A stretch of DNA of 64,000 nt from Serratia sp. FDAARGOS_506 (GCF_003812745.1 NZ_CP033831.1:3720001-3784000), one strand, 5' to 3'; positions 1 to 12,010 are shown, numbered from the stretch's first letter. Notes: generated by a model from the letters alone, not told the origin. Made by a program: numbers and translations.

Positions 1-1209
1 TTGTTGCTGCTGAACGACGGCGTCATCGTCTGGTTCGGCAGCTGGCAGCAGGGTGAGGCGCTGTTGCCGCCGGGTTTCGCGGTCACGGAGTATCGCGACA
101 AACCGATCGTGCCGGGCTTTATCGATACCCACATCCACTACCCGCAAACCGAAATGATTGGCGCCTATGGCGACCAGCTGCTGGGGTGGTTAAACAATTA
201 CACCTTCCCGACCGAAAGCCGTTACGGCTGCGAACAGCACGCCGACGAGATGTCGGCCTTCTTTCTGCGGGAGTTGCTGAGCAACGGCACCACCACCGCG
301 CTGGTGTTCGGCAGCGTGCATCCGCAGTCGGTCGATGCGCTGTTCACCCAGGCGCAAGCGCTGAACATGCGCCTGATCGCCGGTAAGGTGATGATGGATC
401 GCCATGCGCCGCAGGCGCTGCTGGAAACGCCGGAGCAAAGTTATCGCCAGACGCGTGCGCTGATCGAACGCTGGCACGGCAAAGGCCGCCTCGGTTACGC
501 CATTACGCCGCGCTTTGCGCCCACCAGTACGCCGGCGTTGCTGGCGCAGGTGCAGCGGCTGCGCGAAGAATTCCCCGACGTTTGGCTGCAGACGCACCTG
601 AGCGAGAATCCGCAGGAAGTGGCCTGGGTAAAATCGCTGTTCCCGCAGAGCCAAAGCTATCTGGACGTTTACCATCGCTACGGCATGACCGGCGGCAAAA
701 GCGTGTTCGCCCACTGCCTGCACCTGGAGGAGCAGGAGTGGGACTGCCTGTGTGAGACCCGCTCTGCGATCGCGTTTTGCCCCACCTCCAACCTGTTCCT
801 CGGCAGCGGGCTGTTCGACCTGCAGCAGGCCTGGCGCAAGCGGGTGAAGCTCGGCATCGGCACCGACGTGGGGGCCGGCACCACCTTCAATATGCTGCGC
901 ACGTTGGGCGAAGCGTACAAAGTTGGCCAGCTGCAGCATTACCGGCTCTCCGCCGTAGAAGCGTTCTATCACGCCACACTGGGCGGCGCCCGCGCGCTGT
1001 CGCTGGACGACAAAATCGGCAACTTCAACGTCGGCAAAGAGGCAGATTTCGTGGTGCTCGATCCGGCGGTCACGCCGCTGCAGCAGTTGCGCTACGCCAA
1101 CAGCGCCACGTCGGCGGAACAAGGGTTCGTGCTGATGACGCTGGGGGACGATCGCAACATTTATCGCACCTATGTGGACGGCAAGGTGGTTTATCAGGCG
1201 CCGCGCTGA
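1..1209 (+). CDS. guaD: Guanine deaminase, 5' end outside the window
   Basis: Zinc amidohydrolase that deaminates guanine to xanthine in purine salvage and catabolism, in the cytoplasm. The visible 402 residues match enterobacterial GuaD from shortly after its N terminus. They show PGFIDTHIHYPQ (metal-binding HxH), a lone HLSEN histidine, the FAHC histidine and GTDVGAGT with the metal/catalytic aspartate. E. coli GuaD, from memory, is about 439 residues, so roughly 37 N-terminal residues lie upstream; the TTG at base 1 is only the first visible codon and not a start. The last 16 bases overlap the 3' end of the convergent MFS gene. Confidence 0.95.
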   Translation: MLLLNDGVIVWFGSWQQGEALLPPGFAVTEYRDKPIVPGFIDTHIHYPQTEMIGAYGDQLLGWLNNYTFPTESRYGCEQHADEMSAFFLRELLSNGTTTALVFGSVHPQSVDALFTQAQALNMRLIAGKVMMDRHAPQALLETPEQSYRQTRALIERWHGKGRLGYAITPRFAPTSTPALLAQVQRLREEFPDVWLQTHLSENPQEVAWVKSLFPQSQSYLDVYHRYGMTGGKSVFAHCLHLEEQEWDCLCETRSAIAFCPTSNLFLGSGLFDLQQAWRKRVKLGIGTDVGAGTTFNMLRTLGEAYKVGQLQHYRLSAVEAFYHATLGGARALSLDDKIGNFNVGKEADFVVLDPAVTPLQQLRYANSATSAEQGFVLMTLGDDRNIYRTYVDGKVVYQAPR

Positions 1210-2363
1210 CGCAGCCGCGCCTGCAGCCAAACGCTGAGCGGCGCGACGGCGACCGCGCTCAGCGCGCACAGCCATAACAGGCGTTGCAGACTAAACGGGG
1301 TGAGGCCGCTGCTCAGCAACGCGGAGGAGAGCAAAAAGGCCGCCGTGGCGCTCAGGTGTATCAGGGCGGTTTGCAGTACGCCAAAGGCGGCGCGCTGCCG
1401 AGCGTCCGGCCAGCGCATGCTCAGGGAAGAGATCGCCACCAGCCGCGCATAGGCCGCCGCGAGAAACGCGACCATGAACAGCTCGCCGCGATCGCCGCCG
1501 CGCGCCGCCAGCCACAGGCTGCCCAGGAGCAACAGCGTGGCACCCACCGTCAGCGTCACGGCGCCAAAGTGTTGCAGCCAGCGGCCCGCCAGTACGGTCG
1601 CCAGATAGCCGGCCACGCCGCCGATGAGAAACAGCCAGGGCAAATGCGCGTCTGCCACCTGTAGCCGCTGGGTGAGCACCGGCGCCAGCACCGGGATCAG
1701 CAGCATCGGGCTGAACTGCGTCAGGCCGGCGGCGGCGGCGAACAGCAGCAACCGGCGATCGAGCGCGACGGGCGCGGTAGCCCGTGGCTGCGGCGTATCC
1801 CTGGGAACGAACAGCGCGACCAAGACGGCCGCCAGCAGACACAGCCCGCCGATAGTCACCAGCGCGGCGCGCCAGCTCGCCACTTCGCACAGGTACAGCA
1901 TGCCCGGCATGCCGACAATGCTCACTAACGAAAAGGATGCGATCACCGTCGCCAACATTCTGCCGTGCAGCGTGGCCGGTGCGGCGTTGAGCAGCAGGCC
2001 GATCCCGACGCCCATCGTGGTGCCGCCCAACAGCCCGGCCAACAGCCGCAGTGCCAGCAGCCAGTAAAACTGCTGGGTTGCAGCGATCAATAAGGTGGTC
2101 ACGCCCAGCAGCGTGACATTGAGCAGCAGAAAGCGCCGCTTCTCAACGCTGCCGATCCAGAAAAATGCGCCGATGCCGGAAATCACCGCCGCCAGCGTAT
2201 AGGCCGCGCTGACATAGCCGGCGAAGCTGACGGGCACGGAAAAATCGGCGGCCATGTAGATGAATATCGGGTTGAATACCATGTATTCCAGGGCATTGGT
2301 GAACTGAATAAAGGCGATGACCAGCGCTATTGCCGTCAGCTTTCTCGCGGGTGTCATAAGCAT
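1194..2363 (-). CDS. MFS transporter, DHA1-like drug or metabolite exporter
   Basis: A 389-residue polytopic membrane protein with about 12 hydrophobic segments, typical of the 12-TM MFS. The segment between TM2 and TM3 is degenerate compared with the usual GxxxDRxGRR signature (IGSVEKRR is seen), so substrate assignment is not possible. A second in-frame ATG lies two codons downstream (2357) and could equally be the start. The gene is divergent from a LysR gene 97 bp away, so that regulator probably controls it in response to the exported compound. Its 3' end overlaps guaD tail to tail. Confidence 0.85.
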   Translation of the reverse strand: MLMTPARKLTAIALVIAFIQFTNALEYMVFNPIFIYMAADFSVPVSFAGYVSAAYTLAAVISGIGAFFWIGSVEKRRFLLLNVTLLGVTTLLIAATQQFYWLLALRLLAGLLGGTTMGVGIGLLLNAAPATLHGRMLATVIASFSLVSIVGMPGMLYLCEVASWRAALVTIGGLCLLAAVLVALFVPRDTPQPRATAPVALDRRLLLFAAAAGLTQFSPMLLIPVLAPVLTQRLQVADAHLPWLFLIGGVAGYLATVLAGRWLQHFGAVTLTVGATLLLLGSLWLAARGGDRGELFMVAFLAAAYARLVAISSLSMRWPDARQRAAFGVLQTALIHLSATAAFLLSSALLSSGLTPFSLQRLLWLCALSAVAVAPLSVWLQARLRQRGA

Positions 2364-2460
2364 CCATGGGTTGCAGAATCAGGCCGGCAGTGTAGCGTTT
2401 GGCGTTGGTCGGGATTAGATGGTAGAAATGGCATGGTTTGTTATCAAATGTGGGATAATC

Positions 2461-3375
2461 ATGCGCGCCAAATTGGATTTAAACCTGCTACGCATTTTCG
2501 TGGCGGTGGTGGAACAGGGGAGCTTCGTCGGGGCGGCGCGGGCGCTGGCGATGCCGACCTCCAACGTCAGCCGCTACATCTCTCAGCTGGAGCGCCAGCT
2601 CGAGCAGCGATTGCTCGAACGTAGTACTCGTTCGATGCGGTTGACGCCGAACGGCCAGCTGTTGCATGAACGCACCCAGCCGCTGCTGGCGTCGCTGGAA
2701 CACACCGCGCAAACCCTCAGCGAGCGACAGCAACAGCTGCGCGGGCCGCTGCGCCTGTGCGTGCCCAATGAAGTGGGGCCATACCTGTTGGGTGAGCCGC
2801 TGGCGGCGTTCGCCGTGCAGCATCCGCAGATCGAAATCAGCTGCGTGACCAACCTGGCGGGTATGACGTCGCTGCTCGATGATGTCGATCTGGCGGTGAT
2901 GATCAGCCGGGGCATGCTGGACGACAGCGACTATGTCGCGCAGCCGCTGGCGTCTTTCCCCTGCATCGTGGTGGCCGCTCCGGCGTTGCTGGCGCAGTGG
3001 CCGACGTCGTCGGCGATTGAACAATTCACGCAATTGCCCTGCATCAGCACGGTGGATGCGCTGAAGGGGATGCCGTGGCAGTTCATCCGCCCGGACGGAA
3101 CCTTCGTTACCGTCCCGGTCAATACGCGCTATCGCGTCAACAGCGGGGAGATGGCGCTGAAGGCAGCCTTGGCCGGCGTGGGGTTCGCCATGCTTTCCGA
3201 GCTCGGCTGCCGGCCGTTTCTGGCCGACGGCCGTTTGGTTGAGGTGCCGCTGGCATTGCTGCCGGCGCCGTTGCAGCTGTATGCCGTTTACCCCGGCCGT
3301 CGCTATCTGCCGGCCAAAACACGCGCGTTGCTGACGTTCCTGATACAGCAGGTTGGCGAGGCGGCTAACTTCTAA
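2461..3375 (+). CDS. LysR-family transcriptional regulator
   Basis: A 304-residue LTTR with an N-terminal winged helix-turn-helix (about residues 4-62, starting LDLNLLRIFVAVVEQGSF) and a C-terminal periplasmic-binding-like effector domain. The ATG at 2461 was chosen because it places the HTH four residues from the N terminus as in most LTTRs; an upstream in-frame ATG at 2419 would add 14 atypical residues. Divergent arrangement with the MFS gene points to that gene as the target. The inducer is unknown. Confidence 0.88.
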   Translation: MRAKLDLNLLRIFVAVVEQGSFVGAARALAMPTSNVSRYISQLERQLEQRLLERSTRSMRLTPNGQLLHERTQPLLASLEHTAQTLSERQQQLRGPLRLCVPNEVGPYLLGEPLAAFAVQHPQIEISCVTNLAGMTSLLDDVDLAVMISRGMLDDSDYVAQPLASFPCIVVAAPALLAQWPTSSAIEQFTQLPCISTVDALKGMPWQFIRPDGTFVTVPVNTRYRVNSGEMALKAALAGVGFAMLSELGCRPFLADGRLVEVPLALLPAPLQLYAVYPGRRYLPAKTRALLTFLIQQVGEAANF

Positions 3376-3481
3376 TCACTTGTTTTTGCTCAAACTGCCA
3401 ACTGCACCTAAGCTAGGAGGTGACTCAGAGGGAGCGATTCCCCGAGACCTTATTCCGTGAACATGGAGGAGTTTCGATTTG

Positions 3482-5683
3482 ATGCGTTTATCCACATTGG
3501 TGCTGGCGATCGGCATGGCGCTGGGCGCGCAGGCACAGGCAGCAGAAACCCAACCTCACGCCGACCATAGCGCGCTGCCCAGCGGCCAGGCGAAGGAGGC
3601 TACCGTGACCGGTGAAGCCAATCAGCACGACAAGCAAAAGACTCAGAATCCGTTCTTCTATCAAAGCCGTCTGCCGTTCCAGGCACCGCCGTTCAACCTG
3701 ATCAAGGAGAGCGACTACGCGCCGGCGATCGAAGCGGGCATCAAGCAAAAGCGGGAGGAGGTGGAGAAGATCGCCAACAACCCGGCCAAGCCCAACTTCA
3801 AGAATACCTTCGTGGCGCTGGAGCAGGCCGGCTCGCTGCTGACGCGAGTGATGAACGTGTTCGGCGCCATGACCTCGGCCAACACCAGCGACGCGCTGCA
3901 GAAACTGGATGAAGAAACCTCGCCGAAGCTGGCGGCATTGAACGACGACATCATGCTCAACGGCAAGCTGTTCGCGCGTATCAAGGCCATCTATCAGGAT
4001 CGCGATGCGCTGAAACTGGATCCGGAATCGCGCCGTCTGGTGGAAGTGACCTACAAGAACTTCGAGCTGGCCGGCGCCAACCTGTCGGACGCCGACAAGG
4101 CCAAGTTGAAGGCGCTGAACCAGGAAGCGGCGACGCTAAGCACCCAGTTCACCAACAAACTGCTGGCGGCGAGCAAAAACGGCGCGCTGGCGATAACCGA
4201 CCCGGCGAAGCTGGACGGCCTGTCGGAAGGCGAACTGGCTGCGGCGGCCCAGGCGGCCGCCGAACGCAAGCTGGAGAAACAGTGGCTGCTGGTGCTGCAA
4301 AACACCACGCAACAGCCGCTGCTGCAGAGCCTGAAAGATCGCGATACCCGCCAAGCGCTGTTCGACGCCTCCTGGACGCGTGCGGAGAAGGGCGATGGCA
4401 ACGATACACGCCAGACCATTTCCCGCCTGGCCAAAGTGCGCGCCGAGCAGGCCAAGCTGCTGGGCTACCCGAACTACGCCGCCTGGAAACTGCAAAACCA
4501 GATGGCCAAGACGCCGGATGCCGCACTGAGCTTTATGCGCAACATCGTGCCGGCGGCCACCGCGCGCGCCGAGCGAGAAGCCAAAGACATTCAGGCGGTG
4601 ATCGACCAGCAGAAAGGCGATTTCAAGGTGCAAGCCTGGGACTGGCAGTTCTACGCCGAACAGGTGCGCAAGGCCAAGTACGATCTGGACGAGTCGCAGA
4701 TCAAGCCTTACTTCGAGCTGAACAACGTGCTGAACAACGGCGTGTTCTACGCCGCTAACCTGCTGTACGGCATCAGCTTCAAAGAGCGCAAGGACATCCC
4801 GGTCTACCAGCCGGACGTCAAGGTGTATGAAGTGTTCGACAAGGACGGCAAATCGCTGGCGCTGTTCTACACCGACTACTTCAAGCGCGACAACAAGGGC
4901 GGCGGCGCCTGGATGAGCAACTTCGTCGATCAGTCGAAGCTCAACGGCACCAAGCCGGTGATCTACAACGTCGCCAACTTCACCAAACCGGCGCCGGGGC
5001 AGCCGGCGCTGCTGTCGTATGATGACGTAATCACCATGTTCCACGAGTTCGGCCATGCGCTGCACGGCATGTTCGCCGATCAGGAATACCCGAGCCTGTC
5101 GGGCACCAACACCGCGCGCGACTTCGTCGAGTTCCCGTCGCAGTTCAACGAGCACTGGGTCAGCGATCCGAAAGTGTTCAGCCACTTCGCCAAACACTAC
5201 CAGACCGGCGAGGCCATGCCGCAGGAACTGGTCGACAAGATCAAGAAGGCCGACAAGTTCAACAAGGGCTACAGCATGACCGAACTGCTGTCCGCCGCGC
5301 TGCTGGACATGCACTGGCACATGCTGACGGCCGACCAGCCGCAGCAGGACGTGGACAAGTTCGAGGCCGAATCGCTGCAAAAAGACAAGGTCGATCTCAG
5401 CTACGTGCCGCCGCGCTACCGTTCCAGCTACTTCCAGCACATCTGGGGTAACGGCTACGCCGCGGGCTACTACGCCTATCTGTGGACGGAAATGCTGGCG
5501 GACGACGCCTTCCAGTGGTTCACCGAACACGGTGGCCTGACCGCCGAAAACGGCCAGCGCTTCCGCGACATGATCCTGTCGCGCGGCAACAGCCAGGATC
5601 TGGAGAAGCTGTACATCGACTGGCGCGGCAAAGAGCCGAGCATCGAACCGATGCTGATCAACCGCGGGCTGAAAGACGAGTAA
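3482..5683 (+). CDS. dcp: Peptidyl-dipeptidase Dcp, exported M3-family metallopeptidase
   Basis: Releases dipeptides from peptide C termini. The 733-residue protein carries the M3 zinc motif HEFGH (His521 and His525) followed by ALHGMF, with typical thimet-like sequence around it. A hydrophobic signal peptide (about residues 1-21, ending AQAQA) suggests a periplasmic location; E. coli Dcp is, from memory, about 681 residues, and the extra length here is mostly the signal peptide and a polar linker to about residue 55. The ATG at 3482 follows a GGAGG-like ribosome site; a TTG lies one codon upstream. The gene is monocistronic and ends at a strong hairpin terminator. Confidence 0.9.
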   Translation: MRLSTLVLAIGMALGAQAQAAETQPHADHSALPSGQAKEATVTGEANQHDKQKTQNPFFYQSRLPFQAPPFNLIKESDYAPAIEAGIKQKREEVEKIANNPAKPNFKNTFVALEQAGSLLTRVMNVFGAMTSANTSDALQKLDEETSPKLAALNDDIMLNGKLFARIKAIYQDRDALKLDPESRRLVEVTYKNFELAGANLSDADKAKLKALNQEAATLSTQFTNKLLAASKNGALAITDPAKLDGLSEGELAAAAQAAAERKLEKQWLLVLQNTTQQPLLQSLKDRDTRQALFDASWTRAEKGDGNDTRQTISRLAKVRAEQAKLLGYPNYAAWKLQNQMAKTPDAALSFMRNIVPAATARAEREAKDIQAVIDQQKGDFKVQAWDWQFYAEQVRKAKYDLDESQIKPYFELNNVLNNGVFYAANLLYGISFKERKDIPVYQPDVKVYEVFDKDGKSLALFYTDYFKRDNKGGGAWMSNFVDQSKLNGTKPVIYNVANFTKPAPGQPALLSYDDVITMFHEFGHALHGMFADQEYPSLSGTNTARDFVEFPSQFNEHWVSDPKVFSHFAKHYQTGEAMPQELVDKIKKADKFNKGYSMTELLSAALLDMHWHMLTADQPQQDVDKFEAESLQKDKVDLSYVPPRYRSSYFQHIWGNGYAAGYYAYLWTEMLADDAFQWFTEHGGLTAENGQRFRDMILSRGNSQDLEKLYIDWRGKEPSIEPMLINRGLKDE

Positions 5684-5710
5684 GTTCGGCCATTCCCGGT
5701 AAGTAAACAA

Positions 5711-5741
5711 AAGGGCGCGTTATGCGCCCTTCGTCTTTTTT
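5711..5741. terminator. Intrinsic terminator between dcp and nicT
   Basis: Perfect 8-bp stem AAGGGCGC / GCGCCCTT with a five-base loop (5711-5731), then a T-rich stretch (TCGTCTTTTTT). It lies between the convergent dcp and nicT genes and probably serves dcp. On the minus strand it is preceded by A residues rather than followed by a T tract, so it would work less well for nicT. Confidence 0.8.
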
Positions 5742-5755
5742 GGCTTGGCCGACAT

Positions 5756-7066
5756 TCAGCGGTTCACCACCTTGGCCGGCAGGGCCACCACCAGCAGCGA
5801 GCTGAGCAGCAGGCAGCCGGCGAAGGCCCAGAGCGCGCCACCGCTCTTGCCGGTCAGATCCAGCGCCAGCCCCATCAGCGAATTGCTCACCAGCCCGGCG
5901 ATGTTGGCCAGCGAACAGGCCAGCGCGAAGCCGGTCGCCGCCGCCGTGCCGCGCAGGAAGGTAGCCGGCAGGCTGAAGAATACCGGCACCGCGCCGATGA
6001 TTGCCGCCTGGGCGATGGAGAACAGCAGCACCGTGGCCAGCGCATTGTGGGTGAAGAAGGTGCTGCCGGCCATCGCCAGCGCGCCGACGATAAACGGCAC
6101 GATGATATGCCAGCGCCGTTCGCGCAGTCGGTCGGAACTGCTGCCAATCAGCAACATGCCGAGCAGGGCGGCGACGCTGGGGATCGCCGTCAGGTAGCCG
6201 ATGGTGGTGATGTCGGTGACGCCGGCGGTTTTGATGAAGGTCGGCATCCAAAAGCCCATGGCGTAGGCGCTGAGCAGAATGGCGAAGTCGATGCCGCCGA
6301 GCATCCACACTTTCAGGTTGAAGAAGCCGTCGCGGAAGCTGTGCTTGCTGTGATCGGCCTCGGCGTCGTCACGCGCCAAATCGTCGGCGATGCGCTGTTT
6401 CTCCTCGGGCGTCAGCCACTTGGCCTGCTGGTAGGTGTTAGGCAACAGCCAGAAGGTCAGCACGCCTAACAGCACGCTGGGAATGCCCTCCAGCAAAAAC
6501 AGCCACTGCCAGCCGTGCAGCCCGTGGCGCATGTCGAAATGGCCCATGATCCAGCCGGAGAGCGGCCCGCCGATCACGCTGGACAACGGCAGACCGATCA
6601 TGAACAGCGCGATGATGCGGCCGCGGCGATAGGTCGGGAACCACAGCGTCAGGTAAAAGAGCACGCCGGGCAGGAAACCGGCTTCTGCCACGCCGAGCAG
6701 AAAGCGGATGACGTAGAACTGGGTCGGCGTAGTAACGAACATCGTGATGGTGGACAGCAGCCCCCAGGTGATCATGATGCGTGCGATCCACATCTTGGCG
6801 CCGACGCGCTGCAGGATCAGGTTGCTCGGCACCTCGAACAGAATATAGCCGACGAAGAACAGCCCGGCACCCAGGCCGAAAGCCGCTTCGCTCAGCTGCA
6901 GCGCATCGGCCATCTGCAGCTTGGCCAGCCCGACGTTGATGCGATCGAGGTAGGCCGCCAGGTAACACAGGCAAAGAAACGGGATCAGTTTCCAGGTGAT
7001 TTTGCGGTACAGCAGCAGCGATTCTGCGTCCGCTTTCCCCGCCAGCGGGGTGTCGACAATGGCCAT
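5756..7066 (-). CDS. nicT: MFS transporter of the nicotinate cluster
   Basis: A 436-residue MFS permease of the anion:cation symporter group, with two six-helix halves and a central cytoplasmic loop (about residues 200-240). It is the last gene of the minus-strand nicC-D-E-F group and matches NicT in length and position. It presumably imports nicotinate or a hydroxylated intermediate. A 142-bp gap with two hairpins separates it from nicF, so it may be expressed at a different level. The ATG has a GGAGA ribosome site eight bases upstream. Assignment as nicT rests on family plus context. Confidence 0.85.
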   Translation of the reverse strand: MAIVDTPLAGKADAESLLLYRKITWKLIPFLCLCYLAAYLDRINVGLAKLQMADALQLSEAAFGLGAGLFFVGYILFEVPSNLILQRVGAKMWIARIMITWGLLSTITMFVTTPTQFYVIRFLLGVAEAGFLPGVLFYLTLWFPTYRRGRIIALFMIGLPLSSVIGGPLSGWIMGHFDMRHGLHGWQWLFLLEGIPSVLLGVLTFWLLPNTYQQAKWLTPEEKQRIADDLARDDAEADHSKHSFRDGFFNLKVWMLGGIDFAILLSAYAMGFWMPTFIKTAGVTDITTIGYLTAIPSVAALLGMLLIGSSSDRLRERRWHIIVPFIVGALAMAGSTFFTHNALATVLLFSIAQAAIIGAVPVFFSLPATFLRGTAAATGFALACSLANIAGLVSNSLMGLALDLTGKSGGALWAFAGCLLLSSLLVVALPAKVVNR

Positions 7067-7135
7067 GATGTTGTCTCCAGGTGGTGCGTGTTGGCCTCCG
7101 CAGGAGGCGCCTGTTGTGTTTGCGTTGCATGGGCG

Positions 7136-7177
7136 CCGCCCTGTTTCGGGCGGTCGCGTGAGGCGCTGTTTGCGCCT
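7136..7177. repeat. Two adjacent stem-loops between nicF and nicT
   Basis: Two short perfect hairpins: CCGCCC-TGTTTC-GGGCGG at 7136-7153 and AGGCGC-TGTTT-GCGCCT at 7161-7177. They lie in the 142-bp spacer of the minus-strand nic operon. Neither is followed by a U-rich tract in the nic transcript, so they look more like mRNA-stabilising or attenuating structures than terminators. The function is inferred. Confidence 0.5.
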
Positions 7178-7208
7178 TCGTTATTGTCGTTGCAGGTGAA
7201 TCGTTGAT

Positions 7209-7838
7209 TCATAACCGGTTCAGGTAGTCGAGTGCCTCCCGTTTGTGCACCACGTCGCCGTATTTGCTGTCGATGTCGAACAGGTTGGCTTCGTGCGGGC
7301 CGGGGTGACGATCGCCGACGCACTCGCGCACCACCATGGCGCGAAAGCCGTGTTGCACCGCGTCCACCGCGCTGGCGCGGATGCAGCCGCTGGTGGAGCA
7401 GCCGATCATCAGCAGCGTGTCGATCCCTTGCGCCACCAGCAGCGGCGCCAGCGCGGTGCCGAAGAAGGCGCTGGCGTATTGCTTGCTCAGCACCACCTCA
7501 TCGGCCAGCGGTGCCACCGGCGGGCAGAACGCCGCCAGCGGGTTGCCCGCCACCATGTCCTTCATCACCGGTGCTTTTTTGACCCACAGGCCGCCGTCGG
7601 CAAAATGGCCTGCATGATAGCGGATGTGGGTGTGGATCACCGGAATTCCCGTGCGGCGCGCACAGGCCAGCAGCTCGCGGCTTTCCTCGACCGCGCTCAC
7701 CACGCCCGGCGCGAACAGCGGCGCGCCTTCGGTGGTGTAGGCCTGCATAAAGTCGATCGCCAGCAGCGCCGGACGCCGGCCGAAGCCGAGGCGTTGGCCC
7801 CAGACACCGCGATAGTTGTCGCTGAGGGTGTCGTTCAT
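7209..7838 (-). CDS. nicF: Maleamate amidohydrolase
   Basis: Hydrolyses maleamate to maleate and ammonia, the penultimate step of nicotinate breakdown. The 209-residue protein has the cysteine-hydrolase (isochorismatase-like) fold with a recognisable triad: Asp29 in LLAIDFMQAY, Lys119 in VLSKQYASAFFGT and Cys152 in GCSTSGCIRAS. Length and order match NicF of the Pseudomonas putida pathway. It lies ten bases downstream of nicE in the same operon, with a good GAGGAGG ribosome site. Confidence 0.94.
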   Translation of the reverse strand: MNDTLSDNYRGVWGQRLGFGRRPALLAIDFMQAYTTEGAPLFAPGVVSAVEESRELLACARRTGIPVIHTHIRYHAGHFADGGLWVKKAPVMKDMVAGNPLAAFCPPVAPLADEVVLSKQYASAFFGTALAPLLVAQGIDTLLMIGCSTSGCIRASAVDAVQHGFRAMVVRECVGDRHPGPHEANLFDIDSKYGDVVHKREALDYLNRL

Positions 7839-7847
7839 TCTGCCTCC

Positions 7848-8600
7848 TCAATAGGCGCCGGACAGCAGGGCGCCGGCGCCGGGGACGATCGGCTCCAGCT
7901 CCAGCGCGGTCAGCATCGCGTAAGTGGTGGCGATGGCGGCGGTGATCACCGGTTTGCCGGTTTGGGCCTCCACCGTCGGAACGGCCGGCAGCGAAGGCAT
8001 CTGCACGCAGGCGGACAGCACGATAGCATCGACCTCGCGTAAATCCATCTCGGCGACGATCCCCGGCAGCCTGGCCGGATCGTGCCGGCCGACTTCGAGG
8101 TTGTCCGGGATTTCCAGCGCGCGCCATACCTTGACCTCAATGCCTTCGTGCTGGATGTAGTCCACCACCAGCTGGGTCAGCGGTTTCATGTAGGGCGCCA
8201 CCAGCGCGATGCGTTTGGCGCCGATCACCTTCAGGCCGTTGACCAGCGCGCCGGCGCTGCTGATAACCGGCGCGGCGGCCTGATTGTCTTTCGTCACCTG
8301 CGCCAGCCGGGCCTGCGATTCGCGGTGGTAACCCAGTCCCATCGCCATGATGGCCACCAGGCAGGCGTAGCCGAGCACGTCGACCCGCGCGTCGGAGAGC
8401 TCCAGCGCGCAGCGATCGGACTCGGCGTCCATCGCCGCCAGTTCTTCTTTATTGACGTGTTTCATGCGCATGCGGCTGGAGTGAAAGGTGAAGCGCTCCG
8501 GGCGTATCAGCTGGCGCGCGCCCAGCATCGCCGGGATCTCGGTTTCCATCGTGGTGTTGGAGCTGGGTACGATCTGGCCGATGCGGTAGTGGTTGCTCAT
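7848..8600 (-). CDS. nicE: Maleate isomerase
   Basis: Cis-trans isomerase converting maleate to fumarate, which then enters the TCA cycle. The protein is 250 residues, the usual length, of the Asp/Glu racemase superfamily. The two catalytic cysteines are Cys80 (GYACLVA) and Cys198 (LSACVQMPS), and the N-terminal SSNTTMETE substrate loop is present. It sits between nicD and nicF with short spacings, consistent with one transcript. Confidence 0.95.
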   Translation of the reverse strand: MSNHYRIGQIVPSSNTTMETEIPAMLGARQLIRPERFTFHSSRMRMKHVNKEELAAMDAESDRCALELSDARVDVLGYACLVAIMAMGLGYHRESQARLAQVTKDNQAAAPVISSAGALVNGLKVIGAKRIALVAPYMKPLTQLVVDYIQHEGIEVKVWRALEIPDNLEVGRHDPARLPGIVAEMDLREVDAIVLSACVQMPSLPAVPTVEAQTGKPVITAAIATTYAMLTALELEPIVPGAGALLSGAY

Positions 8601-8615
8601 GTCGGTGTTCCTCAG

Positions 8616-10885
<2,270 letters not shown>

Positions 10886-11944
10886 ATGGCGGTCAATGAA
10901 ACCCAGTTGGTACAGCTGTTCGAGCAGGTGCTTACGCTGTCAAAAGTCGATGCTTCGCAGAGCGTGGCGATTTTGAAAAGCCATTATTCCGATGCGCGTA
11001 CGGTGCGCGCCGCGACTGACGCGGCGCTGCGGTTGGGCGCCAGGGTGTATGCCGTCGAACTGCCGGCGTTCAACCATCCGCGGGCGATGGGCAACGATAT
11101 GACCGCCTATTGCGGCGATACCGCGCTGACCGGCAACCTGGCGGCGCAGCGTGCGCTGGAGGCGGCTGACCTGATCGTCGATACCATGATGCTGCTGCAT
11201 TCGCCGGAACAGGAGCAGATCCTGAAAACCGGCACCCGCATCCTGTTGGCGGTGGAGCCGCCGGAGGTGTTGGCGCGCATGTTGCCTAATGCGGAGGACA
11301 AGGCGCGGGTGCTGGCCGCCGCCGCCGTGCTGGAGCAGGCGAAGCTGATGCAGGTGACCTCCGCCGCCGGTAGCGATTTCCGCGCGCCGCTCGGGCAATA
11401 CCCGACGGTGACCGAGTACGGCTATGCCGATGAACCGGGGCGCTGGGATCACTGGCCGAGCGGTTTCCTGTTCACCTGGCCGAATGAGGAACAGGCGGAA
11501 GGGGTGCTGGTGCTGGAGGTCGGCGACATCTTGCTGCCGTTTAAAAATTACGCGCGCGAACGCATCACGCTGGAGATTGAACAAGGGTTCGTCACCCGTA
11601 TTCACGGCGGTTTCGAGGCGGAATACCTGCGCGAATACATGAAGTATTTCGACGATCCGGAGGTGTACGGCATCTCGCACATCGGCTGGGGCCTGCAGCC
11701 GCGCGCCCAGTGGACGGCGATGGGCCTGCATGACAAGAACGACGGTATGTGCATGGACGCGCGCGCGTTCTACGGCAACTTCCTGTTCTCCACCGGGCCG
11801 AACACCGAAGTGGGCGGCACACGCAAAACGCCTTGCCATATGGACATCGCCCTGCGCCGCTGCGACATCCGCCTCGATGGGCAAACGGTGGTGGCGGACG
11901 GGGAAGTGGTGGCGCCGGAGGCCTCGCGCGTGCGCCGGGCTTAA
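10886..11944 (+). CDS. nicX: 2,5-dihydroxypyridine 5,6-dioxygenase
   Basis: Extradiol ring-cleaving Fe(II) dioxygenase that converts 2,5-dihydroxypyridine to N-formylmaleamate. The 352-residue protein places His265 (ISHIGWG), His318 and Asp320 (CHMDIAL) where the 2-His-1-carboxylate iron ligands of NicX are expected. An AGGAGA ribosome site precedes the ATG. It is the first gene of the plus-strand nicX-R-A-B set and supplies the substrate of NicD, encoded divergently. Confidence 0.95.
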   Translation: MAVNETQLVQLFEQVLTLSKVDASQSVAILKSHYSDARTVRAATDAALRLGARVYAVELPAFNHPRAMGNDMTAYCGDTALTGNLAAQRALEAADLIVDTMMLLHSPEQEQILKTGTRILLAVEPPEVLARMLPNAEDKARVLAAAAVLEQAKLMQVTSAAGSDFRAPLGQYPTVTEYGYADEPGRWDHWPSGFLFTWPNEEQAEGVLVLEVGDILLPFKNYARERITLEIEQGFVTRIHGGFEAEYLREYMKYFDDPEVYGISHIGWGLQPRAQWTAMGLHDKNDGMCMDARAFYGNFLFSTGPNTEVGGTRKTPCHMDIALRRCDIRLDGQTVVADGEVVAPEASRVRRA

Positions 11945-12010
11945 TCGTTGCTGCCAACGGCGGGGGTTTGTACTATTCTCGTGGATTCCATAGATGGTGA
12001 GAGTAACGCA

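Noticed and set aside
4136-5710. 524-codon open frame antisense to dcp
   Set aside because: dcp is intact with zinc motif and signal peptide; the antisense product has no family resemblance.
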